DNA from: Mactromeris polynyma
Taxonomy: Eukaryota > Mollusca > Bivalvia > Venerida > Mactridae
Direction: 5' to 3'
NCBI GenBank assembly: GCA_032209605.1
Contig: JASFXZ010000004.1
Span: 620,001-684,000, forward strand
Length of the DNA stretch: 64,000 nt
The notes beneath the pieces are model-generated. The model was not told the DNA's origin, did no database searches, and saw only the letters and a list, made by a program, of their open reading frames with translations. Of this stretch, positions 20,401 to 33,900 are shown piece by piece. Made by a program: the position numbers and the translations under genes. Each line of letters opens with the position of its first letter. The first letter of the stretch is position 1.

Positions 20401-22669
20401 TAGCGGTAATACTGGTACTTCTGTGCGTACCAAGAGCAATAATACCCCTGTGTCATGAGAGAACATATTCACGTGAACATAATATAATAAATTGTATACA
20501 TTTTTCAATCTCAAAATCAGATATTGACTCGCCATTACAGACAGTACACAAGAATTGAGCATTCAGTGTTACTTTCTGTTAACTTCTGTTAAATTCTCGA
20601 ATCAATAAGAGATAATGGAAGCTGCTACATGTAACATTATTCTACTAATAGCAGGATATTGCGATTTACAACGGTTAGGTATAGAGTAGATACAGCCGAA
20701 GTTCAAAACTTCTATAAAGTAATATAATGACGTAATAAATAATGTCATATATGCAATAGAAAATATCTTTCATCCGTTGTGATATTTAAAAATGCAAACC
20801 ATTATTGCATGAAAAGAGGTTAGAATATTTAAAATCACTTACATACTCTTTATTCTTTCGTAGATCAGCCCAATGAGTTGTAAGTGAAAACTTTATAAAT
20901 TGAGCATTGTATACCGTATATGGTATTTCCTGTTTTTTAACAATCATGTCCATGCGTAGATACAGAGGGGGTGGATCCAGAGGGGATAGATTTTGGTGAG
21001 GTAACGACCGCGTCTGTAATAACACATTCTGATTGGCTGATCGCATTTTGTCACGCAATAGAGAATGAAGAAGGTACATACAAATAGTAATTAAATTAGC
21101 ATAATGTATGAATATTCAAATATTAAGAAATGTCATGAGTAGTAACAACACATACATTGGTTGATATATAAGTTATAATAACCAGAGGCATACTACAAAA
21201 TACCAATAATACACAACATATATATTTTATTACATGTATAAGTGTCTTAAGCAACAGTCCATATTTATCTACCCATATTAATAGCAAGGGGGGGGGGGGC
21301 ATGAGGATATTAGTGCATGTTAAGGCCAAATAAAAGTATGTGTGGTTCAGGTGATATGATGAAAAATGTAAGGGTTGGTCGGTTGGACAATAATATTATT
21401 TTGTTTTAAATCTTATTTGGAAATTTAGAAAATGATAATGTTTTTATAAGAGTAATGTTGACAGTTGTTCATACTTTTAAAGGGTGAAAAGAAAAAAAAT
21501 TCTTCCTTTCAGTAAATTTTAATCGATTTAGGAATTTTCAGTTGCAGAAATTTTGTTCAGAATCATTTAACAAAATTAGGGTCGGCTTGGGAAATCTAGG
21601 GTTAATCGGGTTACCTGAACCACGTTTTTACTTGTTTAACTTAAAATGTCACAAAGTTGTGTAAATACACGCTTAGTTGAGGTAACTTGTGGTTTACCAA
21701 GCACTCTTGCAGACAATAGTTTTGCATGGCCGTTAGGCCACTCCGTGTTAAAGAATGTTTCAAATCAGACAGCTCAAAAACCACTTTTTACAAACTATTT
21801 GCTGGCATTTGTTTAGTAACAAATTTGTTTTCATAAAAGTCACCGAATGTGCCTAAGGTATCATTTACTAATTCATCAAGTTAAGTATTTTCACCATTGA
21901 AAATGGTTTTGAAAATGGGAACCATTAATGTATGCCTCTCAAATTGTCACATTACAATAGACGGCATCTGAGTGGTACCGTCCAACACTGAAACTAGCTA
22001 TGTACGCATTTTTGTTAACTAACACAGTCATTGATGAAAACAACGGAGGTTTTGTACGTATTAGAAACATTACACAATTATGTAGATACTAAACTTGTAA
22101 TACTAAACAATAAAATGTGTACTAGAGAAACCACGATGGATGTTGTAAGTCATTTTGTTGTCAAATGTCGTCAGTAATATTACTTAAAGCGCAGAAAAAT
22201 GGCCATTTTGACCCAACAATCTAAATTTTACATTTTTGCTAAATATGAAACTAACATACTTTTCATTTGTTAAGAACTTTATTTGAAGAGTCTAGCTTGC
22301 CTATTTTTCGAGTTACACATGTATGACCATTCGCGGACACTGCATCGGGTGTCATCATTTTCCAGAGGTCACGACGTCACCAGTTACCCATGCGTTTTAT
22401 TTAATGACGTTGAATTGCTAGAAAATGCAGACGACTTCACAAGTTTTCACTGTCAAATATTGAATAACTTGTATTTCAAATAATAAGGAAGCTTTTCCAG
22501 TCATACCTGAACTATGCACATGATACTAAATAGATGGATGTCATTTTTACAAACAAAGTGGATGAGTATTGAATTAAACGAGTTTTCAACGAAAATGTTA
22601 CACTTAGTTGTAAGCTACAGGGGATAGAGGAGAAACCAATAACAAGTTATGTAAAATTTATTATGACGT

Positions 22670-22790
22670 TGATACTTCGATGGACGATAAACCACTCATT
22701 CGGGGCTCGAACTCAGAATCGTCAGCCTTCGCTTCTGATTCCAGTTGGACAGTTGTCTGCTGATTGAAGGAGCACAGGTCAGTACGGTAC
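22670..22790 (-). mobile_element. Possible tRNA-derived SINE head
   Basis: On the minus strand GTCCAACTGGAATCAGAAGC resembles a D-arm/A-box region. About 30 nt later GAGTTCGAGCCCCGA resembles a T-arm/B-box. No clear tail or target duplication was seen. Confidence 0.3.
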
Positions 22791-23269
22791 GGGCAACTGA
22801 CCACCCCCATGACTGAAATACTGATGAAAAAGGTTTTTGGTCTCGAAGGAGGATTACAAGCTAGGCATCAATACAAACAACATAAAGAAAGGTTTGCAAA
22901 CATTGCATAGACTTATATGAGATTCAGCGTGTCTCCATTATTGGTATGATAGGTTTATCATAATCAAGTTTATTGACACTTGAGTACATCAGATACAAAT
23001 TGAAGAATATGTATCCGTATCTCATTAAATCATTTAACACTACCCCACGTTCCGTGTGAGATAACTATTATCTACAAACACATACAACGGATATAATTGA
23101 AACTAATTGAAATTTAATTTCGGGCCAGTTTTAATTGCGTATGTATCGTCGAACCTCAGTTTTAAAAACAATGAAAAACAAAGTGATTTTGCTGGGGTCG
23201 CGGTCTTCAAAATTACTTCATATAAGACTGGCATGATTTGACTGGTATACAATACCTTCTCTTCTGAGA

Positions 23270-23520
23270 AATAAATCTCTACTCTTGCAAGAGAAAGGAG
23301 AGAGAATAGGTAGCTACAGGGAACGCCACATACATAAGACAGTGCCTCCCCACGCAGACCTCCGGGAAAACAACAATGCACAAAACACAAGGCACTTAAT
23401 GAGGTTAAAGGGTACATATGTTAAGGAAAAGAGGCACAATGAATGGCCTGGTAGACCATAAGGAATAACTAGGAGAATCAAAGTAGACAGTGAAGGAGGG
23501 GGGGGGGGGGTAATGAATGG
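23270..23520 (-). repeat. Dispersed repeat, inverted relative to 63220-63470
   Basis: Several ordered words match in reverse complement: GGGAACGCCACATACATAAG near 23322 with the segment near 63411-63433, GCCTCCCCACGCAGACCTCC near 23344 with the segment near 63380-63400, and AGGAATAACTAGGAGAATCA near 23460 with the segment near 63260. The first word also occurs near 26595 and, inverted, near 40135. It appears to be a multi-copy element of unknown class. Confidence 0.6.
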
Positions 23521-24933
23521 AAACTATCACAGGACAAGTCAAGACAGCTGGCAGCAATAGGCCGAAACTTGGCATGAAATAACCTGAACAATATTTAAAG
23601 TGACATAATTGCACAGGGGAAAGAGAAATACAAAACGAATTCAAAACACAAACAGAAATAAAAATCATACAGCGAATTACAGCCATGAAACTGTCAGTAA
23701 AAATACTGTCTTACTGTTACTACGCTCTGACAATTGTAATCCTTTTTCGAATAGTGATGTGTCCTACCTGACGAAGGGGCATGAAAAACAGATTTCACCA
23801 TGATACATTTTGTCACGTAAATATACATGTATGAATCCGCTATTTGGGGCGTATGTCAATTATCAATGTCCTGTTGAGATATACAATACTGATATAATAC
23901 TTATGAAATTGTTGACACCTCTTGAATATCAATCGGGTTCATCTTCCCTATCAAAGATCACGACATGTTCACCATGTGATATGGTGTATTGACATTTCTT
24001 GCTTCCTAGCAGTTTCAACAGGGTTGTTTGCGGACAATAGTCCAGTCAATATAAATTTAACCCTCAACTAATTGCAACAGAAATGTTTTGAAATACATTC
24101 GTTAGAATAATACTGTATAAAGAACATATCAAAAGTCTAACAAAATCTTTGATGCAGAAAGTGAAAAAAAAAGAAAGAAAATATATAAAATACCATGTGA
24201 ACGAAATGGCGCGTAATGTACACCTTACTTAGAATGGTTTTCGCAAACGCCTATTGATCAAGATGAATTCGTCTGTACAGAATTATAAACAATGTTTAAA
24301 TCATCATAAATACTGCTGACAATGAGGTAAGTATTATATTTCCAATAATATATGAAGTCAAAAGTACATAATATGTATGTGATAGTCATTCCTTTGCAAA
24401 TTACATTGTTATCAATCCATATTTAAGCGATTTTTAATATTTTTTCCATGCCATATTGTTTCGTTTAAACTATTAAAGTTTAAGATAAAAAGCACATATT
24501 GTCTTACCTAAGAATAAATTCAATACATAAATTGAAATATGTGCCATTTTAACGTTTAAGAACAACATTAATGTTGTGACCTTGAATTCTACTCTGTCAA
24601 ATTATTTTCCTACAGAAGCGGGTATGTGCCAAAAATTTGGAACAATTAGAAGAAATGTGGAAAATGCAGTTTTCCGAGGTATGTTTATCTTAAACCATGA
24701 TATAATTAATTTATAATCATTGTTAAGCCACAAAATATACCAATCTCGTATCATGTAATAAAATAATGATGTGTTGTATGTGCAAGATATATTGTATCTG
24801 CCAGTCGGCACTCGAGGACGACACAAACTGCGTATAACTCCCAGCCAAGGGAAGTTCTGATGTAAATGTAGCAGAAACCGAAATGACACTATAACTACAA
24901 AACCAGGGCAAGTTTACATAAAGAATGTAGACG

Positions 24934-25123
24934 CATTTATTGCAATCCGAATGAAATAAAGAAGACAATCGCAAAGACTCTATTAAAATATGTGAGTCTC
25001 CACAATATCTAGTTCGATTGTGTAATGCCATTTATTGCAATCCGAATGAAATAAAGAAGACAATCGCAAAGACTCTATTAAAATATGTGAGTCTCCACAA
25101 TATCTAGTTCGATTGTGTAATGC
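24934..25123. repeat. Perfect 95-bp tandem duplication inside the left arm
   Basis: CATTTATTGCAATCCGAATG starts at 24934 and again at 25029, and the two 95-bp copies look identical. Most of the unit is absent at the matching place in the right arm (about 42320-42335), so it arose or was inserted after the arms were formed. Confidence 0.85.
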
Positions 25124-25199
25124 CATTTCAATTTAACACACATCGTTTGTCTTGTGGTAAGAATGCTTAAAGTGTTTCCAGTGAGAAAATATCGAAAGG

Positions 25200-25378
25200 G
25201 ACAGACATGACTCATGGGCTGATCAGGCAGGTAGGCGGATGGTAATCATTATTTAACTAGCTAGCGGCTCACCAACCGGCCATATCAGAACGGACCCCTA
25301 CCGGGATTTGAACTTGCCACCGTGATCCTTTCTTTAACGCGCGGACCTGATAAAGAGCATAGCCAAGGGCGCGATTTA
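25200..25378 (-). mobile_element. Possible tRNA-derived SINE in the left arm
   Basis: On the minus strand a tRNA-like B-box (AAGTTCAAATCCC) follows a TTGGCTATGCTC A-box-like word by about 57 nt. A conserved body with GATATGGCCGGTTGGTGAGC comes next. The same body recurs in the right arm at 42110-42200, with a different head. Confidence 0.4.
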
Positions 25379-27674
25379 CAAGGTAACAAAACATTTTCGT
25401 CGAATAATTTGGCACTGATATTGACACGATGTAATACTCTACGTGATGTTATCAATGAATATGTGAAAGAATGTTTGAGCTAACTGTCGTTACTGTGCAT
25501 CACTGCTGACGCAATGGATAAAACAATGAATAAATAACTCGAGTATGAATAGACACATACAAAGTGCACAGCCATTCAAAAAGCACATATAAACTTGAAC
25601 GCATGCACCTAATTCAAAAGCAAAATACACTCATAATACTTTTACATATGAAATATGTAACATAACTGCTATAATCGCTAATAAAAGGATTTTACAAAGT
25701 AATCTGGAAGGGATTTCTGTAACTCGTCCAGGTCAGATCGAATCTGTTTCCTGTTATTCTGATTAATCATGTACGATATAACCGCGTAAGCATTTATAAT
25801 ACTAAGCTGATTTCCTAGTTAATATTAAATTTCAACACCAGATACAGATTGCAATTAATACCACTTTCAAAGCCATACTGTGTAGATAAGAAAGTACAAG
25901 TTGGTGCGAGTTATCTACAGGATACAAGTTTGTTTATCAGAGTAAATTTATCAAAGCATTCAAGTAGCCTATTTACTATTTATATGTAATTTATTGTTTA
26001 CAAGAATCCGGGTTGACTGAGATGTTCGTCATATCACTTAATAGCTTTCATGACTATCTTTTGACAATACCTAGAAAAATTTGTTTCTAGATAGGCCAAA
26101 GTCAAAATTTAAAATCAATTGTAAATGTCAAATAGAGATAAAGATTTAAACCTTATGCTCGACTTCATCATACACGTTTTATCTATATATACTGTTTTAC
26201 CACACGAATATAAAGACGGCCCGTAAATTTTAACTCCTAGATCAGCCACCTTATGTTAATTTGCATTTGGTCCATCTGAACGTAAAATATTTGAACTGGC
26301 CGTATTTCCTGTATTGTTACTACATTGGTTAAGGCATCTTTAACATTTGAAAATGTACAGCTTACTTAGGGAAAACTAAATATATAATTTCATATTATTA
26401 CTTTTACTTACATGTTTCTGCAATATTTCACTTCGATCAACATGTATATACATGTGAAACTTACACAATTATATAAATACAAATGTAGGGCATGTTTACA
26501 CATACATCACAATCATGTGTAATTTTCTAAAGAGAATTAACCGCACAACATATAAAATGAGGTCATATTACAAGAGAGCGTAAGTGTCGACAGGGAACGC
26601 CACATACATAAGACCGGGAAAACAACAGTTCATAAAACATCAGTCATTTTTGCGATGAATACATTGGCTGCGAGTATAAGAACCCAGTCGCTAATATTTG
26701 CGATTTTATACAGGTGCCCTCGCAACTTTGCGAGGTTTACCATTCATCAATGTAGTGTCAACCTTGGAGCAAATAAAGACATTCCAGTGGCATTTTATAA
26801 TGAAGAAACGTAAAACTTGTGGTCGTCCTATCAATTCTGATCAGATTTCATTATTTTCCCGAACAACACTGGATCTTTTCATTAATAATGCTTGATAGTT
26901 GTGAAACATACAGTGCTACATGTATACAATGTGCATATCTTCTTGTCAGTTGATGTTTCACATATGAATCCATGATAATAAGTTAGTTAGCATGTTTCTA
27001 GTTAGAAACTATAAGAAAACTATAGTGTGCTTACTATAATCTTTGGTTTAGTCATGTGATTATGTGTATTACTTGTTTTGATAGTCCATCAAAGTGAGAA
27101 AAGTCTCGAAAGTAAAGTAAAAACCTTTACTCCTATAGCCCGTTTACCAACAGTAACCTTGTAAGAAACTGACCTAACACGTTAATGTTACACTAAAAAT
27201 TGTCAAATTATGCGATAATTAAAAAAAATACCCACGAAATTCAATGCAAATAAAATCTATAACCTGTGTTTTAGAATTAACATCAATATCAATATGAGTA
27301 AAAGAAAATATCCGCGAGTCAATATTGAAAACGAAAGTAGAAATATTCAATAAATTTCTAGACAGCGTTCACGGTGAAAAATCGCGAAGAAATCGCCCTA
27401 ATTGTGCAATTGAAATTACTCATCAATTTCAATATAGCACCTTTCACTGGTCGTCCTTTTGATCAATTTTGACAGGCTTAACTTGTCATCTATGTCTCCT
27501 CTCATCGAAATTCATTACAAAGCTAAGCGCTCATTGGTCAGCAGTAGTCGCTTATCCAATCAGATATCGCTTATCAAAATATAGCGACAGGCGGAGCTTA
27601 ACTTCTCACACATGTGTTTTTTGTGGCTGTTTGTCGGTCAATAATGAAAAAATCAACGTGGGCCTTCGTGTAAT

Positions 27675-27790
27675 CAAGCGAGACATCCGAAAGGCATTCA
27701 TTGTATAAACATACCTATTATCGGGTTATCCCCAAGCTGCCCGATATTAGGTATGTTTATACCATGAATGCCTTTCGGACATCTCGCTTG
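27675..27790. repeat. Near-perfect palindrome with about 52-bp arms
   Basis: CAAGCGAGACATCCGAAAGG and the following bases to 27725 pair with the reverse complement of 27740-27790, with about four mismatches and a 14-nt loop (TTATCCCCAAGCTG). It sits about 50 bp inside the inner end of the left arm. Confidence 0.9.
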
Positions 27791-27792
27791 TT

Positions 27793-29319
27793 AATACAAA
27801 GGCTTAATGACATGCCTTAGAAGTTTACGTATATTTTTTCCGCCCAACTTTCGAAAATTGGCGAATTGAATGAACAGACGACGACTTCTTCGCCCAAGTC
27901 GTCTGGAAGCTGGCTCTCTGGTCCGTAATTCATACTGGTAACGCGTATTATAAATAATGCGGACGATTGAAATCACACAAAGCATTTTCAGTAAGAACAT
28001 CTGAGAGATCATGTCTATTAACCTTCAAATTTTATTTTTGTTAACTCAAATCTTGAGGTCGGCGGATATAAAGTAATAAAGGAACTCAGAACTATTTTAT
28101 TTTTGGTAAAAATTGGGTCGGCGATCCCGTAAAAAATGCTGGCCATAGATAAATGCTTCAAAATGGGTACGTTCAGCACTTTGATTTTGCGTACAGTTGT
28201 TGCTATTTCAGTTTTTACTGATTGTTATTTTCATATCAAGTGTGTTGTTTTTTCAAAAATATTCACGTGTCCCATGTATCTGTGTAGACTGACATATTCG
28301 AAATGGTGTTGCATGTATATGAGAGTGGGTGGGGTAATATTACTATGAACTATACTCTTCTGGGAACAAATTCATTACCAATAGCAACATAATGTAGTTT
28401 ATTGTTGATGATGTCATTCCTGTGATTGTTATACTTCACTGCTATTTCAAGATTTCATCAGTAGGCCTTATTTTGTTCGTAAAATTTAGATGTATGTACA
28501 TTTATGTAGATAGATTACTTTTGTAGTAATGTCAATCCAATAAGATGTTTATCATATTTGAATAACAAATATCGTATATACTTTTTGATTAACTTATTAT
28601 GAGTTTTTACTTAAAATAAGGTTAATAATATTTGGAGTTAATTGAAAGAATATTTCTAGCGACTTCATTAATTGAAGCTTGGATATCTTAGTGGGTGGGG
28701 TAATTTCTATCACTTAAATTATACAAATATCACCTTTTTTCGTTCTAATTAGGCATTGCTCTTCATAAATACACCATAAATGAAGTCTGTGTAGAAATCT
28801 TCTACTGTGGAGAAGTTTTCAGGTGTATTTCATTCCACAAATGTACATCTTGTCTTATTTTATATGACTCAAAAAAAGTTTTAGTAAAAATCATGTGGTG
28901 TTAAAAGGGACGAATTTGAAGTACTTCTGCAACTCAGATTTTGTTAGACTTTTGATATGTTGTTCTATATAGATTTAAGTTTCATAAACAGTGAAAATCA
29001 GTTCTGTTGCAATTATTTGAAGGTTTGGCCTTTTTTGACGTAGAATGACTGGACTAAAACAGGCCGGATACTGGTTGATTTAGAGCGCTTGGAAGGTTAA
29101 TTAACCGCTAAAAATATATCAATCCAGTACTCTTTACTCAAACTATGACTTTTCCTGGGTTACAAACTAATTCTCGCGCCTGTTTCAGATATTGTGACAT
29201 ACGCAGTTCAACATCACCCGTGATTCGAACCCACGGTCATTCGAACCAGGAGTCAGCCACCCCAATCTCGATCATTGTAGTCGCAGGTTAATAACTATTT
29301 TTTTAGAAATGAAAAACTT
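27793..29319. other. Intergenic, no gene supported
   Basis: AT-rich non-coding sequence. Near 29211-29240 a GATTCGAACCCACGG word suggests an old tRNA-like or SINE fragment on the minus strand. Confidence 0.45.
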
Positions 29320-30927
29320 TAAACTACGGTGAAGGTGGTTACATGTATACACTTTGATAAACTACGGTGTAGGTGGTTACATGTATACACTTTGATAAAC
29401 TACGGTGTAGGTGGTTACATGTTTACAACTTGATAAACTACGGTGTAGGTGGTTACATGTATACAATTTGATAAACTACGGTCTAGGTGGTTACATGTAT
29501 ACAACTTGATAAACTACGGTGTAGGTGGTTACATATATACACTTTGATAAACTACGGTGTAGGTGGTTACATGTATACAATTTGATAAACTACGGTCTAG
29601 GTGGTTACATGTATACAATTTGATAAACTACGGTCTAGGTGGTTACATGTATACAATTTGATAAACTACGGTCTAGGTGGTTACATGCATAAAACTGTAT
29701 ATACTACAGTGTGAGTGGTTACATGCATACAACTTGATAAACTACTGTGTAAGTGGTTACATGCATAAAACTTTATAAACTACGGTGTAAGTGGTTACAT
29801 GTATATAACTTGATAAACTACGGTGTTAGTGGTTACGTGTATAAAACTTGATAAACTACGGTGATTGTGGTTACGTGTATACAATTTGATAAACTACTGT
29901 GTAAGTTGGTACATGTATAAAACTTGATAAACTACGGTGTATGTGGTTACGTGTACTGTAGTATTACTTAAATTCGCGGGGGTGAAATTTCGCGCAAACA
30001 GCAAAAAAGGCAGTTTCGCGCGGGCCTAAATTCGCGCATTTTAAATTTTTGAAGAAAAAAAATCAGACAAAAATGACGGTATCGCAGCGCGTGTTATTAT
30101 TTCGTACATCCGTATCATAAGCTGTAAATAGCAATATTCTGCGTATTAACTCGTAAGTTGGGGGTTATCTCTGTAATAGAGTCGCCAATTAACAATTTTA
30201 TTGCCAATTGTCATATCTGAATACAATAGAAACGTGTGAAACTTGAATAAACAACATGACTAGCGAGGTTCGCGTCATATTTTGATCAGTGTCACCAAGC
30301 GCTTGATTCCCTGGTTATTTCAGCGAACCAGTCGGGAACGAATTAAAACATACCCCGTAACAATACCACAAATAATATGACACGTCCAACGATTAATTGG
30401 CGTTAATTGACTGTACGAATTTTTCAATAATTAAAGTATGAAAAAAAAAGTTGCAGTGCGTGCAATCCGGATGACAACGATTTTATGCAGTCGTGTATTT
30501 TTAAACATGTATAAACATCGTAAACAAAGAAAAATCAATTTATGAATTAATGTTCCATTTAAACCACTCTTACGTACTAGTAATCAAACTGTGTCAAAAT
30601 ATTCCATGTTCCTAATTATTCCACACAGATTATCAGAAAAAACAGCGACAAATTATGAAAAGAAAAAACGTAAGTGCATATACACACATTTTCGGACAGT
30701 CAAAAATTCGGATAGCCATGTTAGTTTCGGAAGTTTAATAATCGCGCGGACTTAAATTCGCGCTTCGTCTCTAGCGCGAAATACGCGAAAATTAGACCTG
30801 CGCGAATTCAAATGATACTACAGTATACAATTTGATAAACTACTGTGTAAGTAGTTACGTGTATAGACCTTGATAAACTACGGTGTAAGGGGTTACGTGT
30901 ATACAACTTGATAAACTACGGTGTTAC
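29320..30927. repeat. 38-bp minisatellite, about 19 copies, split by an inserted element
   Basis: Unit AACTACGGTGTAGGTGGTTA followed by CATGTATACAATTTGAT, 38 bp. It runs from 29320 to 29955, is interrupted by the 868-bp element at 29956-30823, and resumes in register to about 30927. Copies diverge toward the right. Confidence 0.92.
29956..30823. mobile_element. 868-bp non-autonomous TA-flanked DNA transposon
   Basis: Inserted into a minisatellite unit. The normal unit reads GGTTACGTGTATACAA. Here it is GTGTA, then the element, then TATACAA, so a TA is duplicated (29954-29955 and 30824-30825). The ends are inverted repeats: CTGTAGTATTACTTAAATTC on the left, and the right end reads CTGTAGTATCATTTGAATTC in reverse complement, each followed by a CGCG-rich stretch. 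There is no transposase frame. A TA duplication fits Tc1/mariner-type or ISL2EU-like movers; the superfamily is not settled. Confidence 0.88.
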
Positions 30928-33900
30928 ATGTAACTTATAATTTTTGTCTAAAAAAAAATTCTCAAGTTTACATATTTTTTGTGAAATACTGCAGCTTAAA
31001 TTTCCCTATGAATCTGCAAAGTCGAATAAAAGAATGCATTTAGACATTATATATTACGTCGCAAACATCCTCTAGCGAACTTATTCAAATTACTGAAATA
31101 ATATTTAGCCTACGGACATTCAATGAAGGAATTCTCTCTAGTCCGGAATCTCCTCCAATCAGAACTTTATAGTTTGTCCGAAGAGTGTTCGGAATAGAGA
31201 GTTTCCACTGTATATGTCCATGTCTTATTCATTTCATTGATGAGTGCCAGAATAGCATTTGTTTCATTTAATCAACATTATTAATACTATAACTGTTACA
31301 TGTAACAGTAGTGCTACCACTATCACTTAAGCGAAAATTGGACAATATTTCAACAAATGCACATGTATGAACAAACATGTGTTTAATATGTCCATTTTTT
31401 CGTCTGTTATTCCGATAAAGTAGTTGAATTTAAGTTAACTAAGTTTGTGTTGTATTTCGAAACAACAACCACTGTAGTGGAGTGACTTTTGCCTGAAAGA
31501 GGCTTATTTCAAGGGGTAGATGACCATAACATTAAAACAAACAATGTCATATACCAAAATGTTCGTCAGGGTCTGTAGTTAATCAATTTTATAAAATTGG
31601 TTTGGGCCCCAAAATGGCCGCCGTTTTTGAATATAAATGTATAATATGAAAAAGGCCCTATAAGTATATTTTGAAAAAGCACTGTGGTTATATTTCTAAG
31701 ATAACTAAACTTTACTGTACAAATGCAAACCAGGTGCATATTCAGATTGATCCAAAACGTTGAAGGTCAAGGTCAAAGTCAAGGTCAAATGCCAGATTTG
31801 TGAAAAAATAACCATTTCACCATATATTGTTCTTAATAATTTTAAAGCTGTTTGATACGTCCATGCTTTATGTTTATCAAACAAATCTAGAATATATAGG
31901 CTTCCAAAGTGTACTGTAAAACTGATTAAATTTGTAACATCTGTCGTGGTGTTGTTTTAGTAATAAACACAGAAAGGGGGAGTTGTGAAAATGTGACACC
32001 TCATATTACTGAATTAATAAAAATAATGTTATTGTACTACATGTAACTAGTTAATGGAAGGGATTTGAATATTTAAGCCTATAGTTTTGCAAAAATGAAA
32101 TCATTTTGTTTTTTCCAGATACAGCCTACACTCATATTTTCACATTTTCCTCCAAATTTGTTTAAAACATATTTATTTTGAAAGTACAATGAAAAGTGTG
32201 ATCCACCCAAATAGGAAACGAAAACCTAATGACTAGCCAGCTCTAAAATATATTCCAAAACGTGTGTATGACCACTAGGACAACCACAATTTCCTACCAG
32301 TTTTATTATCATATCAAACAACCACTGTCTATAAATATAAAAAATGCATATGAAACTTATGTTTACCACCATAACTGATTCAATATTCAATCATATCGAA
32401 AGTTCGTTAATCTCCGTTTAGAATGCCGAACGTGCAGGAATTATTTGTGACTTTTTTTAACTAAAAATTCCCCAGCCTAAAATTCAATTAAGCTTTTATT
32501 GAAAACTACTTTTAGAATGAGAATTGAATTTTCTTTTTAATTCCGGCGGTATATTTTCAGTGTTTTCAAGCACATTCTTCAGATGACTAGTTAAATGAGA
32601 CGAGTTCCTATTTCTTTCGACCGAATTACACTATATTTAATGTAAATGTGAGTGGTTGAATATAAATTCAAATTCCCCCGTCAAAATATTAAAATAAGTC
32701 TTAATACTTCACAAGGTAACAAATGAAAGTTTGTTAATCCACCTGTAGTTACATGAGGATAACACTAATGAAAACAGTATATTGTATTATTTTGTATATA
32801 TTTAGATACGTCAACGGGCTTCTCCCAGTGTTTGTGTTGTATTTATGGTGGTTCAATGTCAGGCTCCCTGTTGCGATGAAGAAAGTAAATATGTTGATCC
32901 TTGGTAGGCATGACTTGGGGTCAAAACTCAAACAGTTTCGATTGTGTTCACCTCGATATTATGTCAAGGTATTAGAAATGAATTTCATTTGAAAATCATC
33001 AACATAGGACTTGTTTTATACTTATAACACAAACACAGGCTTGTAAAACAACAACGTTACAGTGATCCCCGTTCTGGGATATTCCAACAATTATATAACA
33101 TCCACCATTTCTCCATGTTGTCTTGTTGCAATGTGTGACCATGTATTCCCCCAATGGTAGTTTCGTATTGATGGAATTTATAGATAATTATTTGTCATTT
33201 GATTATGTTCAATTCAGACTCACATTAAATTACTCTAACCCATCTTACATTGACATTTGCAGTTGCATGTTTTATCTGTACATCAACAACACGATCCAAA
33301 CGTTTAGAAAAAAGCTGTAATGTAATGTATATAGTATGTTTGTATGAATGCATTAACATGCCTTTTTCTCATAATCATCACTTTTTACAAGTATATACAT
33401 GTATCTGTAATTGTGAAGATTGATTTGTTAAGGCAGCCATGGTGCAAAAATACATGAACATGTTGACCGTTTTCTATACAGACATTGAATATCTGTTTTT
33501 ACCTTCGTTACAGTTAGGCGCATTTTAATACAAAATTGTCCTGGTCGTTCAATTGACTGCTTCAATTATATTTAACGTTAAGCTATCTTATTTCGTTTAT
33601 AAATTGTTTATTTATGTGCATGATCAAATACACATATCTATTGTAAGAGGCGTATCCATGTTGTTATCAATTTTGTGAAACCCTGTGCTGATGTGAAGTA
33701 AAGATATTAAGATCACAACTGTACCTTGTGCAAGGTTACTTATTGCACAACTGCTATTGCACTTTAAGTTGGATTGACAACCATGCTGAACAATCAAAGC
33801 ATATTGTCGATCGGTGTAATCTGAACCAATTAAACATTTACTTAACTCGATACTAATTGAGACAACACTTATTTGTCCTCTATATGGTGCAGGGTAGGTT

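Larger units (their letters stand above)
20401..24177. other. Intergenic with scattered repeats, no gene supported
   Basis: No exon or domain recognised. Poly(G) runs lie at about 21289-21299 and 23499-23511. About 22670-22790 (minus strand) has a tRNA-like B-box (GAGTTCGAGCCCCGA) and a possible A-box, so it may be a tRNA-derived SINE. About 23270-23520 is a dispersed repeat described separately. Confidence 0.5.
24178..27622 (+). repeat. Left arm of a large inverted duplication
   Basis: This segment matches 39180-43018 in reverse complement from end to end, in collinear order, with many small differences and a few insertions specific to one arm. Anchors include TCGCAAACGCCTATTGATCA near 24241 against the region near 42950, GGCCATATCAGAACGGACCC near 25278 against 42120, CGACAGGGAACGCCACATAC near 26588 against 40140, and AGCTTAACTTCTCACACATG near 27595 against 39190. 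The left arm alone carries a perfect 95-bp tandem duplication at 24934-25123. No terminal motif or coding frame explains it as one transposon. Confidence 0.9.

Noticed and set aside
32749..32992. Overlapping 60-79 codon frames on both strands
   Set aside because: Short, no domain, both strands open; likely chance.
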